From Candidatus Pelethocola excrementipullorum (GTDB lineage: Bacteria; Bacillota; Clostridia; Lachnospirales; Lachnospiraceae): a stretch of 35,694 nt of DNA. The notes under the pieces are model-generated. The model saw only the letters and a list, made by a program, of their open reading frames with translations, was not told where the DNA came from and ran no database searches. The stretch is taken from NCBI GenBank assembly GCA_018714325.1, contig DVNN01000229.1, positions 1 through 35,694 of the forward strand. Reading direction: 5' to 3'. The translations under genes and the position numbers were made by a program. Positions 25,122-32,295 of the stretch are shown here, one piece after another (within the stretch, counting starts at the first letter, position 1; every line of letters begins with the position of its first letter).

Positions 25122-26492
25122 TTGATCTTAAAGACAAAGTTATTTGGCAAAGTGTATGAGTTTAAGTCTCTTCGGGAAGTTATGGCTAAGGCCAATGAAG
25201 AGAAATCAGGCGACAAATTAGCGGGAATCGCCGCAGAATCTGCCGAAGAAAGAGTTGCGGCAAAAGTCGTTCTTTCTCACATTACGTTGGAAGACCTCCG
25301 AAATAATCCAGCAGTTCCATACGAGGAAGATGAAGTTACCAGAATCATCCAGGATAGTGTCAATGAGTCAATCTACGGCGAAATGAAGGGTAAAACCGTC
25401 GCCGAATTCCGGGAATGGATTTTGGATACTGAGACTTCCGGAGACATGATTAAACGTGCATCTCGTGGTCTGACCAGTGAAATGGTGGCGGCCGTATGTA
25501 AACTGATGAGTAATTTGGATCTGATTTATGCAGCGAAGAAGATCCGGGTTTCCGCACACTGTAATACTACAATCGGACTGCCAGGTACTTTTTCATCACG
25601 TCTGCAGCCCAATCACACCACCGATGACCCCAAGGGCATTATGGCATCCGTTATGGAAGGCCTGAGTCTTGGATGCGGTGACTCGGTTATCGGCTTAAAT
25701 CCAGTGGATGACTCCGTGGAAAGTGTGGCCAGAATCCTGAGAAGTTTTGATGAATTCAAGACAAAATGGGAAGTTCCCACACAGATCAGCGTACTGGCTC
25801 ATGTGACCACGCAGATGGAGGCCATCGAGAAGTTCCATGCTCCCATCGATCTGATGTTCCAATCCATCGCAGGCTCCCAGAAGGGAAATTCGGCCTTTGG
25901 ATTGACCGCATCCATGTTGGATGAGGGACATGACATGATGCTCCACAAAGCCACCAGCACAGGACCTAACCTGATGTATTTTGAAACCGGACAAGGCTCT
26001 GAACTTTCTTCGGAAGCCCATCATGGCTGGGATCAGTTGACCATGGAGGCCAGATGTTATGGATTTGCCAAGCGGTATCAGCCATTTATGGTTAACACCG
26101 TAGTAGGATTTATCGGACCCGAGTATCTTTATGATTCCAAGCAAGTCATCCGTGCCGGCCTGGAGGATCATTTCATGGGTAAGTTAACAGGGATCCCCAT
26201 GGGATGTGATGCCTGCTATACAAACCATATGAAGGCAGATCAGAATGATATTGAGAATCTGGCAGCGCTGTTGGTTGCGGCAGGATGTAATTACTTAATA
26301 GGTGTGCCTCAGGGAGATGACTGTATGTTGATGTATCAGTGTACCAGTTATCATGATGCAGCCAGTCTCAGGGAGATTTATGGCCTGCGTCCAATCCGTG
26401 AGTTTGATCTGTGGCTGGAGAAGATGGGATTCTCTAAAGATGGAAAACTGACGCCGCTGGCAGGCGATGCATCCGTTTTCTTGCGTAAATAG
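25122..26492 (+). CDS. eutB: Ethanolamine ammonia-lyase, large subunit
   Basis: EutB (456 residues) is the catalytic TIM-barrel subunit of the adenosylcobalamin-dependent lyase that splits ethanolamine into acetaldehyde and ammonia. Similarity to the enterobacterial enzyme runs end to end: LAGIAAES.EERVAAK, NTTIGLPGTFSSRLQPN, VLAHVTTQMEAI, the active-site YFETGQGSELS (catalytic Glu), VGFIGPEYLYD and AGLEDHFMGKLTGIPMGCDACYTNH. The TTG at 25122 gives the family's usual N-terminus and has AAGGAGAGGTG in front; an ATG at 25092 has no ribosome binding site. eutC follows 13 bp downstream. Confidence 0.97.
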   Translation: MILKTKLFGKVYEFKSLREVMAKANEEKSGDKLAGIAAESAEERVAAKVVLSHITLEDLRNNPAVPYEEDEVTRIIQDSVNESIYGEMKGKTVAEFREWILDTETSGDMIKRASRGLTSEMVAAVCKLMSNLDLIYAAKKIRVSAHCNTTIGLPGTFSSRLQPNHTTDDPKGIMASVMEGLSLGCGDSVIGLNPVDDSVESVARILRSFDEFKTKWEVPTQISVLAHVTTQMEAIEKFHAPIDLMFQSIAGSQKGNSAFGLTASMLDEGHDMMLHKATSTGPNLMYFETGQGSELSSEAHHGWDQLTMEARCYGFAKRYQPFMVNTVVGFIGPEYLYDSKQVIRAGLEDHFMGKLTGIPMGCDACYTNHMKADQNDIENLAALLVAAGCNYLIGVPQGDDCMLMYQCTSYHDAASLREIYGLRPIREFDLWLEKMGFSKDGKLTPLAGDASVFLRK

Positions 26493-26505
26493 GAGGTGAA
26501 GTGTT

Positions 26506-27396
26506 TTGGTAAATGAGAAGGAATTAAGGACCATTATCGAACAGGTGTTAACAGAGATGAATCTGGATCAGGGCACAGCTCCTGCAGAGGAGGAGACATG
26601 TGATACCTGCAACAATACGACGGTAATTGAAGATGGATTTATTCCGGATGTGACCGAGGTGGACATTCGTACCCAGTATCTGGTAGAAAACCCAGTGAAC
26701 AAAGAGGCATATTATGATCTGAAGCAGTATGCTCCCTGTCGGCTGGGCATCGGCAAAGCAGGCGCCCGCTTTAAGACGGATCCAGTCCTTCAGTTTAGGG
26801 CTGCTCATTCCGCTGCACAGGATGCGGTATTCTCCGATGTGGACCAGGATTTCATCGATAAGATGAATCTGTTCACCGTGCAGACTCAGTGTGATTCCAA
26901 GGATACTTATCTGACCAGACCCGATTTGGGGCGGAAGCTAGATGATGAGGCAGTTAAGGTAGTGAAAGAAAAATGCCGGAGCAATCCTACGGTTCAGATC
27001 TATGTGTCAGATGGATTGAGTTCTGCAGCGGTTGCGGCCAATGTTGGGGATGTACTGCCCGCCATTGAGCAGGGACTGAAAAGCTATGGCATAGACACTG
27101 GAACGCCATTCTTCGTCAAATACGGACGTGTAGGCGCCATGGATCAGATTTCCGAGATTACCGGCGCGGACGTTACCTGTGTACTGATTGGTGAGCGGCC
27201 AGGGCTGATCACAGCCGAATCCATGTCCGCATACATTGCATATAAGGCCACGGTGGGAATGCCTGAGGCCAGAAGAACGGTAGTATCCAATATTCATAAG
27301 TCCGGTACCATACCGGCTGAGGCAGGCGCCCACATAGCAGAAATTATTAAGAAGATACTGGACAACAAAGCCAGTGGAACCGATCTGAAACTCTAA
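26506..27396 (+). CDS. eutC: Ethanolamine ammonia-lyase, small subunit
   Basis: EutC (296 residues) binds cobalamin together with EutB in the lyase complex. An N-terminal acidic stretch (about 15-45) precedes the core beginning YDLKQYAPCRLGIGKAGARF. Family segments include QTQCDSKDTYLTRPDLGR, VSDGLSSAAV, FVKYGRVGAMDQI and the LIGERPGL motif. The N-terminal region of EutC proteins is known to carry a microcompartment targeting signal, and the first 18 residues here form a plausible amphipathic helix. The start is TTG with an ideal AGGAGGTGA ahead. Confidence 0.96.
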   Translation: MVNEKELRTIIEQVLTEMNLDQGTAPAEEETCDTCNNTTVIEDGFIPDVTEVDIRTQYLVENPVNKEAYYDLKQYAPCRLGIGKAGARFKTDPVLQFRAAHSAAQDAVFSDVDQDFIDKMNLFTVQTQCDSKDTYLTRPDLGRKLDDEAVKVVKEKCRSNPTVQIYVSDGLSSAAVAANVGDVLPAIEQGLKSYGIDTGTPFFVKYGRVGAMDQISEITGADVTCVLIGERPGLITAESMSAYIAYKATVGMPEARRTVVSNIHKSGTIPAEAGAHIAEIIKKILDNKASGTDLKL

Positions 27397-27415
27397 TAGG
27401 ATAGGAGGGAAACAA

Positions 27416-28066
27416 ATGAAACGAGATCCAATCAAGGCGGATGTCCTTGCAACCAAAATCATCCCCAATGTCAGCCCTGATATGGCCAAAGAGCTGAATC
27501 TGGCAGCGGATCAGAAGTCAATCGCCCTGATTACGTCCAACTGTGACGATGTTACATACACAGCCCTTGATGAAGCAACAAAAAAAGCAGATGTAAAAGT
27601 AGTTTATGGAAAGAGCTTTTATGGCGGTGCTGACAATGCCAACACTAAGCTGGCCGGAGAAGTAATCGGTATTCTGGCAGGCCCCAATCCTGCAGAGGTG
27701 AAAAGCGGGTTGGAAGCTTGTGTGGATGTGATTGAGAATGTAGCTCACTTCATCTCCGCAAATGAAGACGATTCCATCGTATACTATGCTCATTGCATAT
27801 CACGTACAGGATCCTATCTGTCAGAGGGAGCGGGAATCCAGGAAGGTGAAGCACTGGCATATCTAATTGCACCACCTCTGGAGGCTATGTATGCGATGGA
27901 TGCGGCACTTAAGGCAGCGGATGTGAAGATGTGTGTATTGTATGCCCCGCCTTCAGAGACAAACTTTGGCGGCGCCCTGCTCACCGGAAGTCAGTCGGCC
28001 TGCAAGGCAGCCTGTGAAGCATTTGCCCAGGCGGTGGAATACGTTGCTGATAATCCAAGAGAATAG
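27416..28066 (+). CDS. eutL: Microcompartment shell protein EutL
   Basis: EutL (216 residues) is a tandem-BMC-domain shell protein forming pseudohexameric trimers with a gated central pore. Both halves are visible (about 1-105 and 106-216), with family segments LNLAADQKSIALITSNCDDVTYTALDEA, VVYGKSFYGGADN and VLYAPPSETNFGGALLTG. The length equals that of enterobacterial EutL. A GGATAGGAGGG ribosome binding site precedes the ATG. It sits between the lyase genes and the single-domain shell genes. Confidence 0.96.
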   Translation: MKRDPIKADVLATKIIPNVSPDMAKELNLAADQKSIALITSNCDDVTYTALDEATKKADVKVVYGKSFYGGADNANTKLAGEVIGILAGPNPAEVKSGLEACVDVIENVAHFISANEDDSIVYYAHCISRTGSYLSEGAGIQEGEALAYLIAPPLEAMYAMDAALKAADVKMCVLYAPPSETNFGGALLTGSQSACKAACEAFAQAVEYVADNPRE

Positions 28067-28105
28067 CACACAAGCTCTTAACAGAACTGCAGGCGGAGGT
28101 ATGAT

Positions 28106-28687
28106 ATGAAAGCATTGGGAATGATTGAAGTATATGGCTACCTTGCAGCAGTAGAAGCTTTGGATAGTGCATTAAAGGCGGCAAATGTTTCCTTGGTGGA
28201 TGTTGTGAAAGTCAAGGGGGGTCTGGTGACCGTCCTTGTGGAAGGAGAAGTCGGTGCGGTGAAGGCGGCCATGGATGCTTCGGCAGCGGCTGCTGAGCGG
28301 GTGGGGCGGATTATGAGTGTTCATGTAATCCCCCGGCCGGCGGAGGACGTGGGCCGGATGCTTACAAAGGATAAGGAACATCCCCCCATGACACATACCA
28401 ATGAGGAACTTCTTACCAGGCCAGGTCAGAGCCCGGAGGAGCAAAACCAGGAAGAGCAAAACCAGGAAGAGCAAAACCAGGAGGATAAAAACCAGGAAGA
28501 GCAGGTGAAGGAGGGTCCTGAAATATCCGAATTCACCAGAGAGCAACTGGAACAGATGACCGTGGCCGAGCTGCGTAAGCTGGCAAGGGATATAGGTATC
28601 ACGAATATGACCCGTCAGGAGATCCGATTCGCCAAGAAACAGGAACTGATTCATGCAATATTGAACGATTCGAGACAGGAGAAATAG
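28106..28687 (+). CDS. BMC-domain shell protein fused to a Rho_N-like C-terminal domain (EutK-like)
   Basis: This 193-residue protein has three parts. Residues 1-80 form a BMC shell domain ([55 protein letters not shown]). Residues 81-145 form a disordered linker dominated by a five-residue EEQNQ-type repeat. Residues 146-187 (EQMTVAELRKLARDIGI ... RFAKKQELIHAIL) resemble the SAP/Rho N-terminal helical domain, which binds nucleic acid. Enterobacterial EutK likewise joins a BMC domain to a DNA-binding-type helical domain, so this may be a functional analogue. It lies between eutL and eutE. The nucleic-acid role is inference from the domain resemblance. Confidence 0.85.
   Translation: MKALGMIEVYGYLAAVEALDSALKAANVSLVDVVKVKGGLVTVLVEGEVGAVKAAMDASAAAAERVGRIMSVHVIPRPAEDVGRMLTKDKEHPPMTHTNEELLTRPGQSPEEQNQEEQNQEEQNQEDKNQEEQVKEGPEISEFTREQLEQMTVAELRKLARDIGITNMTRQEIRFAKKQELIHAILNDSRQEK
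28436..28510 (+). repeat. 15-bp tandem repeat coding the EEQNQ linker
   Basis: Three nearly identical units (28436-28450, 28451-28465, 28466-28480; consensus GARGAGCAAAACCAG) are followed by a diverged unit (28481-28495) and a partial unit (28496-28510). The 15-bp period keeps the reading frame, so copy number can change by slippage without breaking the gene. Confidence 0.9.
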
Positions 28688-28688
28688 T

Positions 28689-28982
28689 ATGCAGTTATAT
28701 GATAAAGATCTTTTGTCAGTGCAGGAAGTACGTGAATTGGTTGATAAAGCAAAAACTGCCCAGGAAGAGCTGAGCGCAAAAAGCCAGAAAGAGGTGGATG
28801 TGATTGTAAAATCAATCGCATACGCTGGAGTACGTAATGCAAAACGCCTTGCGAAGATGGCCCACGAAGAGACCGGATTTGGCGTGGAAGCTGACAAAGT
28901 AATTAAAAATGTATTCGCAAGCAACGGCGTATATGAACATGTAAAAGATATGAAGACCATAGGAGAACTGGGATGGGATTAG
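28689..28982 (+). CDS. eutE: EutE N-terminal fragment (97 residues)
   Basis: This part begins MQLYDKDLLSVQEVRELVDKA, an amphipathic helix of the type that targets EutE into the microcompartment. It continues through the first helices of the aldehyde dehydrogenase fold (MAHEETGFGVEADKVIKNVFAS). It ends at the TAG after GELGWD. It lacks both the CoA/NAD-binding and catalytic parts. The start lies two bases after the BMC-Rho_N gene stop, with ribosome binding site AGGAGAA-like sequence inside that gene's 3' end. Confidence 0.8.
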   Translation: MQLYDKDLLSVQEVRELVDKAKTAQEELSAKSQKEVDVIVKSIAYAGVRNAKRLAKMAHEETGFGVEADKVIKNVFASNGVYEHVKDMKTIGELGWD

Positions 28983-28994
28983 GAGAAAAAGGTG
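28981..28994 (+). promoter_or_regulatory. Shine-Dalgarno and GTG restart codon overlapping the eutE stop
   Basis: The AG of the TAG stop begins AGGAG (28981-28985). Six bases later comes GTG (28992-28994), in the same frame as the upstream half. Spacing and strength are ideal for a ribosome that has just terminated to restart. Confidence 0.65.
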
Positions 28995-30164
28995 AGGTGC
29001 ATCGCGGTACCCATGGGGGTGATCGCAGGATTGATTCCCTCCACCAACCCCACATCCACCGTCCTTTACAAGGCGGAGATAGCCATCAAGGCCGGCAATG
29101 CCATTGTGTTCTCCCCCCATCCGAATGCAAGAAATTGCATTCTGGAGACCGTCAAGGTTATTCGTCAGTCCATTGCGGAGGCGGGAGGCAATGAGGATCT
29201 GGTATCCTGCATCACCTTGCCCACCTTGCAGGCAACAGATCATCTGATGCGCCATCCCGATATCTCCATGATACTTGCCACAGGCGGTTCCGCCATGGTA
29301 AGGGCGGCCTATTCTTCGGGGACTCCGGCCATCGGAGTGGGGCCAGGCAACGGACCTGCTTATATTGAAAAGACGGCGGACCTGCCATTGGCGGTAAAGA
29401 GAATCATGGATTCCAAGACATTTGACAATGGCACAATCTGTGCTTCCGAACAGTCGGTGGTTTGTGATACGAGCATGGCCCCAGCAGTACAAGAGGAGAT
29501 GGAACGTCAGGGAGCATATTTCTTAAGTGAAGAGCAGTGTAAGAAGTTGGGCGCCTTTATTCTTCGGCCTAATGGCACCATGAATCCCGTAATCGTTGGA
29601 AAAGATGCGAAGACTATAGCCGAATTGGCGGAAATTAAGATTCCAGGGGGCACGAAGGTACTGGTGGCAAGAGAAGACGGAATCGGTCCAGGACACCCCT
29701 ATTCCAACGAGAAACTGGCCCCGATTTTGGCCTTTTACACTGGAGAATCCTACCGGGAAGTATGTGAACTGTGTCAGGAAATTCTTCATTATGAAGGAGC
29801 AGGTCATACCTTCTCCATGCATACAAAGGATCAAAAGATGGTAGACTATTTTGCAAATAGAATTCCCGCCTCCAGGATAATCGTGAATTCCCCCAGTGCT
29901 CTGGGCGGAATTGGCGGGACCACCGGTTTGATGCCCGCCCTTACTCTGGGCTGCGGCGCCATCGGAGGCAGCGCTACCTCGGATAATGTGGGTCCTATGA
30001 ATCTACTGAATACCAGATATGTGGCAGAAGGTATCCTGGAGATCGAAGATGTCAAAGCAAATCTTCCGGATTGTACGGAAGGAGTCTGCAAGCCACAGAG
30101 TAATGTTGATATCAATCTGGATGCAATTGTCAAAGAAATCATTAAGCGTCTTAGAAGCGCTTAA
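28992..30164 (+). CDS. eutE: EutE C-terminal part with NAD/CoA-binding and catalytic regions (390 residues)
   Basis: This part holds most of the acylating acetaldehyde dehydrogenase, which converts acetaldehyde, CoA and NAD+ to acetyl-CoA and NADH. Visible are VPMGVIAGLIPSTNPTSTVLYKAEIA, the nucleotide-binding ILATGGSAMVRAAYSSG and GVGPGNGPAYIE stretches, and the catalytic cysteine in DNGTICASEQS. A C-terminal extension rich in Ile/Lys (DINLDAIVKEIIKRL) follows. It could start at the GTG restart site, or be reached by readthrough of the TAG. Without the N-terminal part it would lack the encapsulation helix and the first helices of the fold. Confidence 0.8.
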   Translation: MRCIAVPMGVIAGLIPSTNPTSTVLYKAEIAIKAGNAIVFSPHPNARNCILETVKVIRQSIAEAGGNEDLVSCITLPTLQATDHLMRHPDISMILATGGSAMVRAAYSSGTPAIGVGPGNGPAYIEKTADLPLAVKRIMDSKTFDNGTICASEQSVVCDTSMAPAVQEEMERQGAYFLSEEQCKKLGAFILRPNGTMNPVIVGKDAKTIAELAEIKIPGGTKVLVAREDGIGPGHPYSNEKLAPILAFYTGESYREVCELCQEILHYEGAGHTFSMHTKDQKMVDYFANRIPASRIIVNSPSALGGIGGTTGLMPALTLGCGAIGGSATSDNVGPMNLLNTRYVAEGILEIEDVKANLPDCTEGVCKPQSNVDINLDAIVKEIIKRLRSA

Positions 30165-30182
30165 GTAAAGGAGGAAATAAGT

Positions 30183-30461
30183 ATGGCAGCAATGCAGGCA
30201 TTAGGAATGATTGAAACTAAGGGGCTGGTGGCTTCCATTGAAGCCGCAGATGCCATGGTAAAGGCAGCAAATGTGACCTTGATTGGGAAAGAACATGTAG
30301 GCGGAGGCCTCGTAACAGTCATGGTACGAGGGGATGTGGGCGCTGTAAAGGCAGCCACAGATGCAGGCGCAGCTGCCGCAGAGCGTGTGGGAGAACTGAT
30401 TTCCATTCATGTAATCCCAAGGCCACATGAAGAAGTAGAGTTTATTCTTCCGAAATTATAA
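30183..30461 (+). CDS. eutM: Major microcompartment shell protein EutM, copy 1
   Basis: This 92-residue single-BMC-domain protein forms the flat hexamers that make up most of the shell. It begins [26 protein letters not shown], the classic EutM/PduA N-terminus, and ends [17 protein letters not shown]. The pore-loop KEHVGGGLV segment is present. It has an AAAGGAGG ribosome binding site. A near-identical copy follows 29 bp downstream. Confidence 0.96.
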   Translation: MAAMQALGMIETKGLVASIEAADAMVKAANVTLIGKEHVGGGLVTVMVRGDVGAVKAATDAGAAAAERVGELISIHVIPRPHEEVEFILPKL

Positions 30462-30490
30462 ATAGAGAGAAAAAGACAGGAGGTAATGAT

Positions 30491-30778
30491 ATGGCAGCAA
30501 TGCAGGCATTAGGAATGATTGAAACCAGAGGGTTGGTTGCCTCTATTGAGGCGGCAGATGCCATGGTAAAGGCAGCAAATGTAACCTTGATTGGGAAAGA
30601 ACACGTAGGCGGAGGTCTCGTAACCGTTATGGTACGGGGAGATGTAGGTGCCGTGAAGGCGGCCACCGATGCTGGAGCAGCCGCGGCAGAGCGTGTGGGA
30701 GAATTGGTATCCATTCATGTGATTCCAAGACCCCACGATGAGGTGGAAGCAATCCTGCCTTCCCTTCCGGAAAAGTAA
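30491..30778 (+). CDS. eutM: Major microcompartment shell protein EutM, copy 2
   Basis: This 95-residue BMC hexamer protein is nearly the same as the preceding gene product. The pore loop and interface residues are unchanged. Differences concentrate in the C-terminal tail (AILPSLPEK), which usually lies on one hexamer face, so the copies may differ in cargo or partner contacts. An ACAGGAGG ribosome binding site supports strong expression. Confidence 0.96.
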   Translation: MAAMQALGMIETRGLVASIEAADAMVKAANVTLIGKEHVGGGLVTVMVRGDVGAVKAATDAGAAAAERVGELVSIHVIPRPHDEVEAILPSLPEK

Positions 30779-30819
30779 AATTACCGGACAGGTAACAAGG
30801 AGGAGGTGGCTTAACAGCG

Positions 30820-31617
30820 ATGAAAGTGATAACAGAGGCTATATTACGTGATGAATTAAGAGCGTCCAAGCCAGAATCCTACACGATTCCCGAAGGGAAA
30901 ATCCTGTCACCGGCCGCCAGGGAATATCTGCAGCAGTGTAAAATCAGGATTGACTATGAAGACCGTAAAAAACCTCTGAAAAAGGAAGAGAAAGAGATCA
31001 TAGCCACCCCAGTGCTAAAGATGCCGGAGGTGGAACTTCCAAAGGAAGAGCAGGTGAAGCCGAAATTTGTGGATTATGAAAGCGGTGCTTATTATTTTAA
31101 GAAACCCGAGCATATGACCCACCTTTATGGCAATGTTCTGGTGGGGAAAGACCACAAAAGAATCGTATTTCGGGGAAAACTGGACAGCCTGCAGTCACTG
31201 TTTGTATTGAATCAATCCATACTGGCAGAGACAGGCGGAAAAGAAAAGCTTATCGATGACTTGGAGGATATTCTGGGCAGTCTGCGGGAAATGATGCGCT
31301 GTGATGCTATGGAAGAGCCCTTTAGAAGGGAATATATCATCGGACTCAGCCATGAAGAACTCCGGGAACACTCTCATAATCCCATGAAGTTTTATAAGGT
31401 AAAACAGATGGTACTTCCCAATTACAACCTGGGCAAGCCATATGCACTGTTGAATCAGCTGCGCACGGCGGTCAGGGAGACGGAAGTGGCGGCGGCCAAT
31501 GCCTATCACAATGGAAAAAACTATGAACGTAGCGATATTATCGAAGAATTGAACCGTATGTCCAGTGCAATGCATATTATTATGTGCAAGTATCTGGCTG
31601 GGGATTATGGAGATTAA
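30820..31617 (+). CDS. eutT: EutT, corrinoid adenosyltransferase
   Basis: EutT (265 residues) transfers adenosyl from ATP to cobalamin, supplying the cofactor of EutBC. The alignment-grade segments are the N-terminal MKVITEAILRDELRAS...IPEGKILSPAAREYL, HMTHLYGNVLVGKDHKRIVFRGKLDSL, REMMRCDAMEEPF, IIGLSHEELREHSHNP and LLNQLRTAVRETEVAAANAY. The metal-binding CCxxC cluster found in the enterobacterial enzyme is missing: the matching region (about 65-95) is Lys/Glu-rich with no cysteines. This resembles the cysteine-less variants, and may mean a different cobalt-reduction mechanism. AAGGAGGAGGTGG lies a little far (about 10 bp) upstream. Confidence 0.93.
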   Translation: MKVITEAILRDELRASKPESYTIPEGKILSPAAREYLQQCKIRIDYEDRKKPLKKEEKEIIATPVLKMPEVELPKEEQVKPKFVDYESGAYYFKKPEHMTHLYGNVLVGKDHKRIVFRGKLDSLQSLFVLNQSILAETGGKEKLIDDLEDILGSLREMMRCDAMEEPFRREYIIGLSHEELREHSHNPMKFYKVKQMVLPNYNLGKPYALLNQLRTAVRETEVAAANAYHNGKNYERSDIIEELNRMSSAMHIIMCKYLAGDYGD

Positions 31618-31626
31618 GGAGGTAAG

Positions 31627-32250
31627 ATGAAGCAGCTGGTGGAAAAAGTCATTGAGACGATCACAAATGCAGGACTGGTGGAAGTCGAAGTTTCAGCCAG
31701 ACATGTTCATCTGACAAAAGAAGATCTGGAAATCCTGTTTGGAAAGGGGGCTGTCCTTCACGAAAAGCGTCCCCTTTCCCAGAAAGGACAATTCTTAAGT
31801 GAAGAACGTGTGAATCTGATTGGTTCCAAAGGTAGAAAAGACCGGGTGGCAATACTGGGGCCTGAGCGTAAGGCAACCCAGGTGGAATTATCTGTCAGTG
31901 ATTGCGTGGAATTAGGTGTCAGTGCACCATTGAGGGAGTCGGGGAACCTGACGGGGGCGGCTCCAATCCAAATCGAAGGACCCAAGGGCACCTTGAACCT
32001 GAAACACAATGCAATCGTGGCGCACAATCATATTCATGTCACTCCCGATGTGGCCAGGAAACTAGATCTTACAGATGGGGAACATGTGGGTGTGCAGATT
32101 ATAAGCGAACGTCCGGTGGTATTTGAGGATGTGGTAATCCGGATTAATGATCAATTCCGATTCCGGATGCATATAGATTTTGATGAGGCCAATGCGGCGG
32201 GAGTCAGAGGTTTTACCCTTGGCAGGATTATGAGGGAAAAGATGACTTAG
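31627..32250 (+). CDS. pduL: PduL-type phosphotransacylase
   Basis: This 207-residue enzyme swaps CoA for phosphate on acetyl-CoA, recycling CoA inside the compartment. It takes the place of EutD of enterobacteria. The metal-binding histidines are visible: HVH (26, 28) after VSARHVHL, and HNHIH (133, 135, 137) in IVAHNHIHVTPDVA. Both beta-barrel domains are present, and the C-terminal RGFTLGRI is conserved. The N-terminal 18 residues could be an encapsulation helix. An AGGAGG ribosome binding site overlaps the eutT stop. Confidence 0.94.
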   Translation: MKQLVEKVIETITNAGLVEVEVSARHVHLTKEDLEILFGKGAVLHEKRPLSQKGQFLSEERVNLIGSKGRKDRVAILGPERKATQVELSVSDCVELGVSAPLRESGNLTGAAPIQIEGPKGTLNLKHNAIVAHNHIHVTPDVARKLDLTDGEHVGVQIISERPVVFEDVVIRINDQFRFRMHIDFDEANAAGVRGFTLGRIMREKMT

Positions 32251-32295
32251 TGAAAAAACCGTAAGGGCTTTAGGACAGATAAGGAGCGGGTACAG

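Larger units (their letters stand above)
28689..30164 (+). pseudogene. eutE: eutE locus interrupted by an in-frame TAG stop
   Basis: Read in one frame, this locus encodes a full CoA-acylating acetaldehyde dehydrogenase of about 490 codons, the normal size for EutE. One in-frame TAG (28980-28982) falls in the stretch KDMKTIGELGWD-stop-EKKVRCIAVP, where related enzymes have a sense codon followed by EKKV-type sequence. There is no frameshift, since both halves share a frame. A single base change such as AAG or CAG to TAG would explain it. Both halves remain otherwise well conserved, so decay is recent, absent, or the stop is bypassed. The two possible products are described separately. Confidence 0.75.
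30183..30778 (+). repeat. Tandem gene duplication of eutM
   Basis: Genes at 30183-30461 and 30491-30778 encode proteins identical over almost the whole BMC domain. Changes are Lys13 to Arg, Ile73 to Val, Glu83 to Asp, then divergence in the last ten residues. Many synonymous differences are scattered through the DNA, so the duplication is not very recent, and the protein is under strong constraint. Confidence 0.9.

Noticed and set aside
28172-28960. Long 262-residue minus-strand reading frame over the BMC-Rho_N gene and eutE
   Set aside because: It is antisense to two strongly conserved coding regions, has no plausible ribosome binding site and gives low-complexity Leu/Phe/Val-rich sequence from the repeat.
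28973-29194. A second-frame 73-residue reading frame over the eutE break, suggesting a frameshift
   Set aside because: The two conserved halves of EutE (28689-28982 and from 28992) are in the same frame; the offset frame encodes no recognisable EutE residues. The lesion is a stop codon, not a frameshift.
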